A stretch of 64,000 nt of DNA from JAPXLN01 sp033809515 (GCA_033809515.1 JAPXLN010000002.1:124001-188000), one strand, 5' to 3'; positions 51,446 through 60,607 are shown, counted from the first letter of the stretch. A program made the numbers and translations. The notes: generated by a model from the letters alone, not told the origin.

Positions 51446-53735
51446 AGTCTTCCTCCTTTGCAGAGGAAGTAGTTGCCCTAAGAACGCTCAGGCAAAGGGC
51501 CTTGGCGCCTTCTGCAATGCCCTCAGACGGGCCGATACACCCAGGACAGCCATCCTGACATGGACAGGACTGAAGGAGCTCAAGAGACGCCTTCAAGAGG
51601 TTATCCAGAATGTGAAACGCCCGTTCAGAAAGACCCACACCGCCCGGATAGGCGTCATAGAGGTATAGAGTAGGTCTCCCGTCCATTGGTGACCTTACTT
51701 CCACTGCAACACCTAAGTCCCTCTTGTCGCTCATGAGGAAAAGCGGTGCTATGTTGAGCAGGAGGTTAGCCAGGCCCGAGAGAACTCCCCCTGTTTCCCT
51801 GGGATCATGGTCCTTCATGGCCCCTTCCGGCAAGCGGAACCAGGTTCCCTGGGTGTGCATGGTCATTTCCGGCAAAGAGATCCTGCCTGAGCCGGTGTTC
51901 TCGTTTGTGTAAAGCTTTATCTTTTTGAAGATGGTTGCCATAGCTGTCACCGAGAGTTCCCCAAAGGCAGGCCGGAAAACAGACAGAGGATCCTCCTGGT
52001 CTACTTCAATGACCTTCACTTCCACTGCCAAATTGGCGTCTGTGTAGTAATCCACGTTAACCTTCTTTACATAGGCCTTCCGGGCAGGGTAATCCAGTCG
52101 CATTACGTGATACTGCTGACCCTGGTGCATGTATATGGCCTCGTCGTGTATGAGAAGAGGAGCGGAAGCCCAATCCACTTCACCGATTACTTCCCGGCCG
52201 TTTGTTGTATCAATGATGACGAAGTTCTCTGACGAAGCTGATCTCAAACTCACGGCTGCGGAAGGAAAGGACTGACTGGACCAGTTCCATCTGGAGCCTG
52301 ACTTGTACAGTACGTCCTGAGTTCTGAGATGCTCAAGAATGGCCGAAACACCGGCTTTTCCCAGACACGGCTGAATACCGGTATCGTCTTTGAAGGGAAG
52401 CTCGTAGGCCGCGCATTTGACGTGTTCCCCGAAAATGTAAGGGTTGTCGGGGTTGATAAGGGCATATTCAGGGCTTTGGGCGAAGAAATACCGGGGGTTT
52501 CTGACGATGAACTGATCCAGAGGGGAGGGGCCGGCTATAAGTATTGCCACGGACTTTCCTGTCCGTCTTCCGGACCTTCCTGCCTGCTGCCATGTGCTGG
52601 CAATGGTCCCTGGATACCCTGCGAGGATAGCGCAGTCCAGATTGCCTATGTCTATCCCTAGCTCAAGAGCGTTAGTAGAGACTACCCCCAGCACCTTGCC
52701 TTCCCGAAGGCCTTTCTCAATTCTTCGCCTCTCATTGGGAAGGTATCCTCCTCTGTAACCTTGTATACGGTCTTCCTGAAACCTTTCAGTATAGGCATTC
52801 CGTAGTCTTTGAACCAAGAGCTCAACTGAAACCCTTGATCTTCCGAAGACGATAGTCTGTACGTCTGCAGCGATAAAGCGGGATGCGATTCTGGTTGCTG
52901 CGTCCAAAAGAGGCTGTCTGACTGACCCATCAGGCGACAGGAGAGGAGGGTTCCAGAAGATGAGCTCCTTCTCAGAAGAAGGCGCGCCGCTCTTGTCAAT
53001 AACGTGCACTTTCTCGCCTACAAGCGCCGAAGAGAGCTCAGCCGGGTTTGCCACAGTAGCTGAAGCCATTATGAATTGGGGGTCAGACCCGTAGAAAGCA
53101 GCTATTCGCTTGAGCCTGCGAATGACATTGGCTACATGGCTTCCAAAGACTCCCCGGTAGCCGTGGACCTCATCGATAACCACGAACTTCAAAGCTGAGA
53201 ACAAATTGACCCATGTGGTATGGTGAGGGAGTATAGCCTGGTGAAGCATATCCGGATTAGTGATGATAATCTGGCCTGTTTCTCTGGCCAGCCGCCGCTT
53301 GGCAGTGGGCGTGTCTCCGTCGTAGGTGAATGTTCGCAGAGAAAAGTCGCCTTTTTTTACCGTGTCGGCCAGTTCAGACAGTTGATCCTGGGCAAGCGCT
53401 TTGGTAGGGAATATGTATAAGGCCCGAGCTTTAGGGTCTTTCAGTATACTGTCCAAAACGGGCAGATTGTAGCACAGGGTTTTTCCCGAGGCTGTCGGTG
53501 TAACAACGCAGACGCTCTTGCCCGATGCAACCGCATCATAAGATTCCCTCTGATGGCTGTAAAGCTTAGTTATTCCCTTGGCTGCAAGAGATCCTTTCAG
53601 ATTTTCGTGCAGATCCTCAGGCATTGCCGAGTACTCGCCGGCAGAGGCAGGAAAGTGGTGCCACGCCGTTAAGCCTGATAAGAATCTCGGGTCGTCCCTT
53701 AGATCCGCAAGAACATCCTGTGTGTCTTTTTTCAT
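51438..53735 (-). CDS. mrfA: MrfA/YprA-like DEAD/DEAH-box DNA helicase with DUF1998
   Basis: MrfA is a 3'-5' DNA helicase of the mitomycin repair pathway. Motif I is VVTPTASGKTLCYNL, motif II is VIDEVHGYRG, and motif VI is QQAGRSGRRTGKSVA. The C-terminal DUF1998 domain has a four-Cys zinc site in SCPCQDGCPGCIG. The length of 765 residues is close to the Bacillus protein. It is followed by mrfB with an 8-base overlap, the same partner order as yprA-yprB. The ATG has AAGG about 9 bases upstream. Confidence 0.92.
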   Translation of the reverse strand: MKKDTQDVLADLRDDPRFLSGLTAWHHFPASAGEYSAMPEDLHENLKGSLAAKGITKLYSHQRESYDAVASGKSVCVVTPTASGKTLCYNLPVLDSILKDPKARALYIFPTKALAQDQLSELADTVKKGDFSLRTFTYDGDTPTAKRRLARETGQIIITNPDMLHQAILPHHTTWVNLFSALKFVVIDEVHGYRGVFGSHVANVIRRLKRIAAFYGSDPQFIMASATVANPAELSSALVGEKVHVIDKSGAPSSEKELIFWNPPLLSPDGSVRQPLLDAATRIASRFIAADVQTIVFGRSRVSVELLVQRLRNAYTERFQEDRIQGYRGGYLPNERRRIEKGLREGKVLGVVSTNALELGIDIGNLDCAILAGYPGTIASTWQQAGRSGRRTGKSVAILIAGPSPLDQFIVRNPRYFFAQSPEYALINPDNPYIFGEHVKCAAYELPFKDDTGIQPCLGKAGVSAILEHLRTQDVLYKSGSRWNWSSQSFPSAAVSLRSASSENFVIIDTTNGREVIGEVDWASAPLLIHDEAIYMHQGQQYHVMRLDYPARKAYVKKVNVDYYTDANLAVEVKVIEVDQEDPLSVFRPAFGELSVTAMATIFKKIKLYTNENTGSGRISLPEMTMHTQGTWFRLPEGAMKDHDPRETGGVLSGLANLLLNIAPLFLMSDKRDLGVAVEVRSPMDGRPTLYLYDAYPGGVGLSERAFHILDNLLKASLELLQSCPCQDGCPGCIGPSEGIAEGAKALCLSVLRATTSSAKEEDCG

Positions 53736-53860
53736 TACTTTGGCCTTGCCGCCCCTCCTTCCAGATTAAGGCTCCTTTAGGAAGTATCAGGAGTGCCCTT
53801 CTATTTCTGAGATTGACAAGCTTTCATAGAGATAACCGTGCTCAAGAGCTGCCTGGGCGC

Positions 53861-53883
53861 CGCCGGAAGCCTGTCCTCCGGCG
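53861..53883. repeat. Hairpin in the divergent mrfA/amidase region
   Basis: CGCCGGA (53861-53867) pairs with TCCGGCG (53877-53883) around a 9-base loop. No T tract follows on either strand. It sits in the 218-base space between the divergent mrfA and amidase genes and may be a regulatory site or an RNA leader element. Confidence 0.35.
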
Positions 53884-53953
53884 TGAAAGAAACACCGATC
53901 TCTAGTACTATGTGCCTACCCACCTTATGTAAAGAAAGAAGGTGAAAGCCATA

Positions 53954-54856
53954 ATGAAAAAAGTCTGCCAACTCTGGAGAAATCACCATAGGTTGGCGCT
54001 TTCAGCCTTAGTCTTGTTCTTGGTGTTCTCCTTACCTATTCGAGGTCAAGCTGCAACACTCCTTCGCAGGGGTTCAACCGGAGAAAGTGTAGCGTACCTG
54101 CAAAAATGCCTCAGTCAAGCCGGTTTTGATCCTGGTCCTGCCGACGGCATTTTCGGTTCCAGGACAGAAGCCGCCCTCAGACGTTTTCAGGCGTATGCAG
54201 GAATTGGCGTCGATGGAATCTGCGGTAACCAGACCTGGCAGGCGATTGACCGGATCTTGGGAGTTTCACGAGGATCCGGTCCGTTGCGTGGCAAAGTGAT
54301 CGTCATTGACCCCGGGCACGGCGGCAGCGATCCCGGAGCTATCTCATACTGGGGTGACCGGGAGAAAGATTTTAACCTGAGCATTGCCTACAGGGTCAGA
54401 CGGTTTCTGGAGGAAAGCGGCGCCATGGTAGTGATGACCAGATACGGTGATTACGCTCCGGGCAGTGACTGGGGAGTATGGGTTGATGAACTGGTTGCAC
54501 GGGCCTCCATCGCAAACTCCAGGAACGCAGATATCTTTGTAAGCATCCATGGAAATGCATACCCTAAAGACCCGCAAGTCTCCGGCGTCATGGGGTTCTA
54601 CCGGACAGGCTCCGCTGCGTCTATGCGCTTGGCCCAGGCGATTGCAGGCAGGACTTCATCTGCAAGCAATCTGAGGCTCATAGATGTTCAGCCGGGTCCC
54701 TACTACGTGCTCAATCACACATCTATGCCTGCAGCCCTCATCGAAGTAGGCTTCCTGACCAACTATGACGATGTAAAGCTTTTGAGGCAGAGCTGGTTTC
54801 AGGATCAGGCGGCCAGGGGAATAGCTCAAGGGATAATGGAGTTCCTGGGCAGGTAG
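53954..54856 (+). CDS. N-acetylmuramoyl-L-alanine amidase with peptidoglycan-binding domain
   Basis: This secreted enzyme cuts the amide bond between the glycan and stem peptide. A signal peptide (about 1-34, ending GQAA) precedes a PG_binding_1 domain (about 37-100: LRRGSTGESVAYLQKCL, DGIFGSRTEAALRRFQ). An Amidase_3 domain runs from about 113 to the end. Zinc ligands lie in DPGHGG, in EKDFNL and in SIHGNA, and the catalytic Glu in ALIEVGFLTN. I chose ATG 53954 over GTG 53942, because AAGGTG is 9 bases before the ATG but touches the GTG. A role in sporulation or autolysis is likely. Confidence 0.93.
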   Translation: MKKVCQLWRNHHRLALSALVLFLVFSLPIRGQAATLLRRGSTGESVAYLQKCLSQAGFDPGPADGIFGSRTEAALRRFQAYAGIGVDGICGNQTWQAIDRILGVSRGSGPLRGKVIVIDPGHGGSDPGAISYWGDREKDFNLSIAYRVRRFLEESGAMVVMTRYGDYAPGSDWGVWVDELVARASIANSRNADIFVSIHGNAYPKDPQVSGVMGFYRTGSAASMRLAQAIAGRTSSASNLRLIDVQPGPYYVLNHTSMPAALIEVGFLTNYDDVKLLRQSWFQDQAARGIAQGIMEFLGR

Positions 54857-54868
54857 CGGATACATAGT

Positions 54869-54907
54869 GGTGCAGCCGGTCATCATGCCCACCCGGCCGG
54901 CTGCACC
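54869..54907. terminator. Long GC-rich hairpin after the amidase gene
   Basis: GGTGCAGCCGG (54869-54879) and CCGGCTGCACC (54897-54907) form a perfect 11-base stem with a 17-base loop, 13 bases after the stop. There is no T tract, so it is either a poor terminator or a 3'-end protector. Confidence 0.45.
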
Positions 54908-54975
54908 CAAAAGGCATTCAAGCCTCCCTTGGTCAGGGTTGCCACCTATTACCTTAGAACCGCCCTCAGGGTATT

Positions 54976-54983
54976 GCTATACT
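54976..54983 (+). promoter_or_regulatory. Extended -10 promoter before the membrane-anchored unknown gene
   Basis: TG, one base, then TATACT (54978-54983) forms an extended -10 box, with a weak TTAGAA 18 bases upstream. Transcription would start near 54990, 37 bases before the ATG at 55027. Confidence 0.45.
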
Positions 54984-55026
54984 TATGTCAACTAACCATG
55001 ACATTGAACCAGGGAGAGGTTTGCCC

Positions 55027-55560
55027 ATGTCGAAGAAGGTCTTTAGATGGGAATATGCCGTTTTGTCGGCAATTTTGACTTTTGCTGCGCTCAGCCTGGC
55101 GTACTATTCTTTTGACCAACTTGGGATCAGGAGGCCCCTTGAAAGAGCTCTCGCTGCAGATCCTGATGTTAAGAGGGTGGATTTCGAGACCCGCAACGGA
55201 TCTATGCTGCTGGTTATCACTTTGGAAAAGACAGCTGATCTTCCTGCTACCTATGCCCGTGTCTTGGCCCTGGCCAAAGAGAAGCTGGGGGACTCCTTCG
55301 AGATCGAAGTAAAAGACGGCAGAAACCAGCGGTTGGACGATGCTTACTATGCTGTTCACCATCTGGTGGAAGAGGCGTCAGTTCGGGGCAATTTCGGAGA
55401 AATGATGGAATCGTGCAAGGACATTCTCTCCGGTATGGGCCTGGAGGATTACAGGATTACGGTGCAAAAAGACTATGTCTTCGTTCAAATGTTTGACGGC
55501 GATGCCTATCTGTATGAGGTAGCCCCTATTGCCGGATACAGAGGGGGGACCGGGTCATGA
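55027..55560 (+). CDS. Single-pass membrane protein of unknown function, coupled to an FtsH-like protease
   Basis: I do not recognise this 177-residue protein. It has a basic N-terminus, one membrane helix (about 7-27: EYAVLSAILTFAALSLAYYSF) and a soluble domain of about 145 residues with alternating charged strands and helices, probably outside the membrane by the positive-inside rule. I chose ATG 55027 because GGAGAGG is 7 bases upstream; ATG 54985 lacks a site. Its stop overlaps the ATG of the FtsH-like gene, so it may be a partner, adaptor or regulator of that protease. Confidence 0.72.
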   Translation: MSKKVFRWEYAVLSAILTFAALSLAYYSFDQLGIRRPLERALAADPDVKRVDFETRNGSMLLVITLEKTADLPATYARVLALAKEKLGDSFEIEVKDGRNQRLDDAYYAVHHLVEEASVRGNFGEMMESCKDILSGMGLEDYRITVQKDYVFVQMFDGDAYLYEVAPIAGYRGGTGS

Positions 55561-57110
55561 GCCTCCATTGGATTGTGGGTATTTCCGCAGGGACTCTGGC
55601 ATTTCTGGCAGTGCGCGGCGTAAACGTGCTGCCGGCAATGCTTCTTGCCGGTCTGGCCTACTTCCTGGCCACGTACGGGGTAGGGCTTGGGGGGTTCAGT
55701 CGAAAAAAAGCAGGCGCTGTTGTTGGCCGGAGACCAACAATAACTTTTAACGATGTAGGTGGACAAGCTGTAGCCAAGAGAGAGCTTGTTGAGGCCCTCG
55801 AGTTTCTTAAGGATTATGATCGTGCCAGACAGCTCGGCATACGCCCCCTGAAGGGCATCTTGCTGGTGGGTCCTCCCGGTACCGGAAAGACCCTGTTGGC
55901 CAAGGCTGCAGCCAACTATACCGATTCAGCATTCATATCCGCCTCCGGGTCTGAGTTCATCGAGGTTTACGCCGGTTTGGGCGCTCAGAGAGTTCGGGAG
56001 CTCTTTGGGCGTGCCAGAAAGCTTGCGCAAGAACAGAAAAAACAAGGCGCCATTATATTTATTGACGAAATTGAAGTTTTGGCAGGCAGGAGAGGTTCTC
56101 AAGCAGGTCACATGGAATATGACCAGACTTTGAACCAGCTCTTGGTGGAAATGGACGGCTTGAGCCTTGACGAGGAAGTGCGCATTTTGCTCATAGGAGC
56201 TACTAATCGGATGGATCTTCTTGACGCTGCGATTCAGCGTCCGGGAAGGTTTGATCGCACGGTTAGGGTGGGCTTTCCTGACAAGGAAGGGCGGCTGGAG
56301 ATACTACAACTGCATATGCAAAACAAGCCTGTAGCTGAGGATGTTGATATGGAGAAGCTGGCTCGTCAGACGTACGGTCTTTCCGGCGCGCACCTTGAAA
56401 GCTTGTGCAACGAGGCGGCCATCTTTGCCCTCAGAAAAGGCGCCAAGTCCATCAGCCAGGGTGATCTTGAGGAAGCTCTCAATAAGGTGCTGCTTGGAGA
56501 GAAACTTGACCGGCGGCCTTCTGAAGTTGAGCTTCAGAGAGTTTCCGTTCATGAGGCAGGTCATGCTCTGGTGGCTGAGGGATTCCGGCCGGGAACTGTG
56601 GCACAGGTAACGGTTTCCCCTCGAGGCAACGCATTGGGCTTCGTCCGGCATTCGCCTGAGGATGACATGTTCATCTACCCCAGGGAAGTGCTGGAGGAAG
56701 AGATCTGCATCCTCCTTGCCGGCGCCGTTGCCGAGGACCTGATATGCGGTTCCAGGAGCACAGGGGCTGCCAATGACTTTGAAAGAGCTCTCGATATTGC
56801 CAAACGCATAGTGTCATCAGGCATGTCGCCCCTTGGCCCTGTTGACCGGGACACTGCGAGCCCGGACGCAATCGCCAGAGCAATCAGAGATATCCTTGGG
56901 CGATGTGAAACATCAGTCAAGAAGCTGATGCAAAGGCGCAGAGACGCCCTGGAGGAAATCGCCGGGGCCCTTCGCGACAATGAAACCATTCCGGGAGACA
57001 GGGTACGCCATATTCTAGGGAAGCCTCCGGGGCTTGAATGGAAGCGACGGAGAATCCCATGGCGCAGAGGAAAACCAGGATGGGGGGCAGAACAATACAC
57101 CCGGAGGTGA
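55557..57110 (+). CDS. Short FtsH-like AAA+ zinc metalloprotease (M41)
   Basis: The 517-residue product has two closely spaced N-terminal membrane helices (about 4-20 and 24-44). An AAA+ module follows with Walker A GPPGTGKT, Walker B IIFIDEIE and the second region of homology ATNRMDLLDAAIQRPGRFDR. An M41 protease domain carries the zinc motif HEAGH and a later TGAANDFERA with the third ligand Asp. Classical FtsH has about 600-700 residues and a periplasmic domain of about 70 residues between the helices; here that domain is missing. All catalytic residues are present. The ATG overlaps the previous stop. Confidence 0.88.
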   Translation: MSLHWIVGISAGTLAFLAVRGVNVLPAMLLAGLAYFLATYGVGLGGFSRKKAGAVVGRRPTITFNDVGGQAVAKRELVEALEFLKDYDRARQLGIRPLKGILLVGPPGTGKTLLAKAAANYTDSAFISASGSEFIEVYAGLGAQRVRELFGRARKLAQEQKKQGAIIFIDEIEVLAGRRGSQAGHMEYDQTLNQLLVEMDGLSLDEEVRILLIGATNRMDLLDAAIQRPGRFDRTVRVGFPDKEGRLEILQLHMQNKPVAEDVDMEKLARQTYGLSGAHLESLCNEAAIFALRKGAKSISQGDLEEALNKVLLGEKLDRRPSEVELQRVSVHEAGHALVAEGFRPGTVAQVTVSPRGNALGFVRHSPEDDMFIYPREVLEEEICILLAGAVAEDLICGSRSTGAANDFERALDIAKRIVSSGMSPLGPVDRDTASPDAIARAIRDILGRCETSVKKLMQRRRDALEEIAGALRDNETIPGDRVRHILGKPPGLEWKRRRIPWRRGKPGWGAEQYTRR

Positions 57111-57114
57111 TTGG

Positions 57115-58359
57115 GTGCAGGCAGAGATTCTGTCTGTTGGCACTGAGCTTCTGCTAGGCGAGATCGCTGACAGTAACGCCCAGTATATTTCGCAACGCCT
57201 GAAAGAGTCAGGCGTTGACGTCTATAGACGAGTGACAGTCGGAGATAACCTTGCCCGTCTCTCAGGGGCTTTCAAGGAAGCTATGGAACGCGCTGACATA
57301 GTGATAGCTACCGGAGGATTGGGGCCTACCAGCGATGACCTGACGGCGCAAGCCCTGGCCTCTGCCATGGGAAGGAAGCTTCTTTTTCACGAGGGCGCAT
57401 GGGAGAGTATCGCTAAGCGGTTTCAGACTCTTGATCGTGTCCCGAGTGAAAGTCAGAAGAAACAGGCCTTCATAGTCGAAGGCGGCAGTTTTTTTGAGAA
57501 TCCGGAAGGTACAGCTCCCGGACAGTTTATCTTGTATGAAGGGAAGATTGCGGCCCTCCTCCCGGGCCCTCCCAGGGAAATGGTGCCAATGTTCGAGAAC
57601 TCCCTGGTGCCCTTGATTAGGCGGGAGTTCCCCAACCTTGTCCCTCTTTGGATCAAGGATCTGCGACTGGCGGGCTTGCCTGAGGCATCTGTAGGCGAGA
57701 TGTTAGGCGACCTCATGGAAAGCTCCAACCCGTCTGTTGCGCCCTATGCGGGGCTGGGGGAAGTGAGATTGCGAATTGCCGCACGGGGAGATGACCCGGA
57801 AGACACATACCGCATTGGCCATGCCATGGAGGCTTGTGTCAGGGAGCGGCTCAAAGACTACATTTACGGTAAAGACCAGGAGACCCTTGAGGAAGCTTGT
57901 GGGCATCTCCTGGCAAGAGGCGGTTGGACATTGGCGGTTTCAGAGTCTGTTACAGGGGGATTAGTGTCACACCGCTTGACTCAGGTACCGGGCAGTTCCC
58001 GCTATTTTAAGATGGGGATAGTTGCGTATCATCCTTCGGTCAAATCGACAGTCATGGGATTAGCCCGCGATGCGGTGATTAAGAACCAGGCAGTGAACCC
58101 TGAAGTTGCCAAAGCTATGGCTGAAAACGTCCGCGCCCTGGCCGGAACCAAAATAGGTCTTTCTACAACCGGATTTGCAGGGCCTGAGGGAGGAACCTCT
58201 GAAGAGCCTGTGGGCACCGTGTACACGGGCCTATCTTATCCCGGAGGCACCATAGCCCACCGGCGCATTTTCTCCGGTTCAAGGGCCAGGGTTAAGGAGT
58301 ATGCAGCCGGGAGAGCTCTGTACGTGCTCTGGGATTTTCTGAAAGGAAACAAAGGTTGA
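57115..58359 (+). CDS. cinA: CinA family protein (nicotinamide-nucleotide amidase / competence-damage protein)
   Basis: CinA proteins combine an N-terminal MoCF-like domain (about 1-170: VGTELLLGEIADSNAQYI and ATGGLGPTSDDLT) with a C-terminal amidase domain (about 250-414: AVSESVTGGLVSHRLTQVPGS and STTGFAGPEGG), which deamidates NMN in pyridine nucleotide salvage. I chose GTG 57115 with GGAGGTGA 5 bases upstream, giving 414 residues, the standard length; the frame upstream overlaps the previous gene. cinA next to recA is a common Gram-positive order. Confidence 0.95.
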   Translation: MQAEILSVGTELLLGEIADSNAQYISQRLKESGVDVYRRVTVGDNLARLSGAFKEAMERADIVIATGGLGPTSDDLTAQALASAMGRKLLFHEGAWESIAKRFQTLDRVPSESQKKQAFIVEGGSFFENPEGTAPGQFILYEGKIAALLPGPPREMVPMFENSLVPLIRREFPNLVPLWIKDLRLAGLPEASVGEMLGDLMESSNPSVAPYAGLGEVRLRIAARGDDPEDTYRIGHAMEACVRERLKDYIYGKDQETLEEACGHLLARGGWTLAVSESVTGGLVSHRLTQVPGSSRYFKMGIVAYHPSVKSTVMGLARDAVIKNQAVNPEVAKAMAENVRALAGTKIGLSTTGFAGPEGGTSEEPVGTVYTGLSYPGGTIAHRRIFSGSRARVKEYAAGRALYVLWDFLKGNKG

Positions 58360-58364
58360 GGCGT

Positions 58365-58997
58365 ATGGCCTACAAGGAGGATTCGTCTACAGTTCGGGGA
58401 TTTGTTGCCTTGAGCTTGCCCGGCTGCATTAGAGAGTTTCTCGGTGAGGCTGAGGAAAACGCACGGGCTTTTCTACCCGGTTACAGGTTCACAAGTCATG
58501 ACAACTTGCACATGACCTTGCTTTTCCTGGGGGATGTCAGCCGGGAAGACCTGCGTTTGGTTTCTGCTGCTCTGAGAGAATCAGCCTCAGACACGAACCC
58601 TTTTACAGTTCAGCTGGGCTTACCCGGGTGCTTTCCGCGGAGCCAAAACCCGAGGATCCTTCATGTAGGCATCAGCAGAGGAGAAGAGACCCTTAGCCAG
58701 TTAGCAAACTCTGTAAGAGCAGCCCTGTTGCCCCTGGGTTATTCCGACAGCAAGCCCTTCAGGGCTCACATAACCATGGCAAGGGAAAGAAAGACAGGGC
58801 CAAGCGCTGCAGGATCCTTCTCCGGAACCGGCATAGCTTCTGTATGGCAGGACTCCTTTGTCCGGACACAGGAGAGAGCCCCCGCGAGGTCTTTATCATG
58901 GAAGATTGAGGAGATCTTTTTGATGCAAAGCATACTGCGTCCGGGTGGCCCTCTGTATGTTCCGCTGGAGAGATTTGGTCTCGGGGCGAGGCAATAA
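58365..58997 (+). CDS. thpR: RNA 2',3'-cyclic phosphodiesterase ThpR
   Basis: ThpR belongs to the 2H phosphoesterase (LigT) family. The two HxT/S motifs are visible as NLHMTLLFLGD (about residue 45) and FRAHITMAR (about residue 135). The length of 210 residues is slightly above the usual 180-190. ATG 58365 has AAAGG 9 bases upstream; TTG 58356 overlaps the cinA stop but lacks spacing. It lies between cinA and recA. Confidence 0.92.
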   Translation: MAYKEDSSTVRGFVALSLPGCIREFLGEAEENARAFLPGYRFTSHDNLHMTLLFLGDVSREDLRLVSAALRESASDTNPFTVQLGLPGCFPRSQNPRILHVGISRGEETLSQLANSVRAALLPLGYSDSKPFRAHITMARERKTGPSAAGSFSGTGIASVWQDSFVRTQERAPARSLSWKIEEIFLMQSILRPGGPLYVPLERFGLGARQ

Positions 58998-59005
58998 CGG
59001 TCAGA

Positions 59006-59034
59006 TTGTAGGTGGAGGTTCTGGATGTTATACT
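59006..59034 (+). promoter_or_regulatory. recA promoter
   Basis: TTGTAG (59006-59011) and TATACT (59029-59034) are 17 bases apart, and a TG precedes the -10 by one base. The start would be near 59041. I see no GAAC-N4-GTTC type LexA site around it. Confidence 0.6.
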
Positions 59035-59087
59035 TTGCTAGGAAGGTGCTGCCAGGGTAGTGTGGTAGATAACCTGGAGGTAGAAAC

Positions 59088-60125
59088 ATGCAAGAGAAAA
59101 AGAAGGCCCTTGATCTCGCGGTCGCACAGATAGAAAAACAGTTTGGCAAGGGATCAATCATGCGCTGGGGCGAAATGACCCAGAGAATGACTGTTGATGT
59201 TATTCCCACGGGAGCTTTGGCACTCGACATTGCGTTGGGAGTTGGTGGGCTGCCCAGAGGAAGGGTCGTAGAGATATACGGCCCTGAGGGTTCAGGAAAA
59301 ACCACCGTTGCCCTGCACGTAATCGCTGAAGCTCAGAAGGCCGGCGGGATTGCTGCATACATCGACGTTGAGCATGCGCTGGATCCGGCTTATGCGGGTA
59401 GGATAGGCGTTGATGTGGACAATCTTCTTATTTCCCAACCGGATACAGGAGAGCAGGCACTGGAGATAGTCGATGCCCTGGTGCGAAGCGGGGCAGTCGA
59501 TTGCATTGTTTTGGACTCAGTAGCAGCCCTTGCCCCGAGAGCTGAAATCGAGGGCGAGATGGGTGATTCTCACGTGGGGCTTCAAGCTCGTTTGATGTCC
59601 CAGGCCTTACGTAAGCTGACTGCGGTAATATCCAAGTCAAGGACAACGGCCATATTCATCAACCAGATCCGGGAGAAGATCGGCGTTCTTTTTGGCAATC
59701 CCGAGACAACCCCGGGGGGCCGAGCTCTGAAGTTCTACTCTTCTGTGAGGCTTGATGTGCGTAAGGCAGAGAACATAAAGCAAGGCCAGGAGAATATAGG
59801 TGCCCGCACCAGGGTCAGAATTGTCAAGAACAAGTTAGCTCCGCCTTTCAGGCAAGCAGAGTTTGACATTATCTACGGTGAAGGCATCTCACGGGAAGGA
59901 TCTCTCCTGGACGTAGGAGTCGTCCACAACGTCATAACCAGGACGGGCACGTGGTATTCCTACGGAGATATCAGGATGGGTCAGGGAAAGGAAGCAGGAC
60001 GCACTTATCTTAAAGAGCATCCTGAGGCAGCTGCCGAAATCGAGGAGAAAGTACGGAGTCTGCTGAGAGCCGGAAATGTAAAGGCTGAGAATGCCGAGGA
60101 CCAGCCTGATCTGGAAGACGTCTGA
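59088..60125 (+). CDS. recA: Recombinase RecA
   Basis: RecA forms filaments on single-stranded DNA for strand exchange and LexA cleavage. Walker A is GPEGSGKTT, Walker B is CIVLDSVAAL, loop L1 and L2 regions are GEMGDSHVGLQARLMSQALRK in part and NQIREKIGVLFGNPETTPGG in part. The length of 345 residues and acidic end are typical. ATG with GGAGGT 7 bases upstream. The stop overlaps the recX start by one base. Confidence 0.98.
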   Translation: MQEKKKALDLAVAQIEKQFGKGSIMRWGEMTQRMTVDVIPTGALALDIALGVGGLPRGRVVEIYGPEGSGKTTVALHVIAEAQKAGGIAAYIDVEHALDPAYAGRIGVDVDNLLISQPDTGEQALEIVDALVRSGAVDCIVLDSVAALAPRAEIEGEMGDSHVGLQARLMSQALRKLTAVISKSRTTAIFINQIREKIGVLFGNPETTPGGRALKFYSSVRLDVRKAENIKQGQENIGARTRVRIVKNKLAPPFRQAEFDIIYGEGISREGSLLDVGVVHNVITRTGTWYSYGDIRMGQGKEAGRTYLKEHPEAAAEIEEKVRSLLRAGNVKAENAEDQPDLEDV

Positions 60126-60607
60126 TGAGCCGCAACGCAACGGGAACCCGGAGCGTAATGAGCGCGGCCCTAAACGTGCTTTCCAGGAAGCAGGTGAGCA
60201 CCGGGCAGATGCGCCGGTTGCTCGGGAGCAAAGGGTATTCAAGTGACGAGATAGAGAATTGCATTGCCAAACTTGGTGAATGGCGATACCTGGACGACAG
60301 GTCTTATGCTGCGGATCTGGTCCGTGCCATGGGGGGAGCGTATCCTTTTGGCAGGCGCAGAGCTCTGTTTGAACTTAAGAAGAAGCTGTTTTCTGATGAA
60401 GTTGTCGAAGCTGCAGTGAGCGAAGCTTACGACGCCCTTGATGAGGAGGTCCTGGCACACCGGGCCGCAGCAGTGTATTTACGAGGCAAAGATGAGAGTT
60501 CTCTGAAAGTGAAAGAACGACTTGCCCGGTGGTTGCTAAGGCGAGGGTTCGATTTCGAGACAGCTAACAGCGTAGCCTTTGGTCCGGGCGAGTGGCGTTT
60601 CCAGTGA
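60125..60607 (+). CDS. recX: Regulatory protein RecX
   Basis: RecX is a small helical protein that modulates RecA filaments. Three tandem three-helix repeats are recognisable: VMSAALNVLSRKQVSTGQMRR with GYSSDEIENCI, YLDDRSYAADLVR, and the RRALFELKKKLFSDEVVEAAV section, ending with KVKERLARWLLRRGFDFETA. The length is 160 residues. TGATG overlap with recA, so RecA and its modulator are co-translated. The 4-base SD is weak. Confidence 0.92.
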   Translation: MSRNATGTRSVMSAALNVLSRKQVSTGQMRRLLGSKGYSSDEIENCIAKLGEWRYLDDRSYAADLVRAMGGAYPFGRRRALFELKKKLFSDEVVEAAVSEAYDALDEEVLAHRAAAVYLRGKDESSLKVKERLARWLLRRGFDFETANSVAFGPGEWRFQ

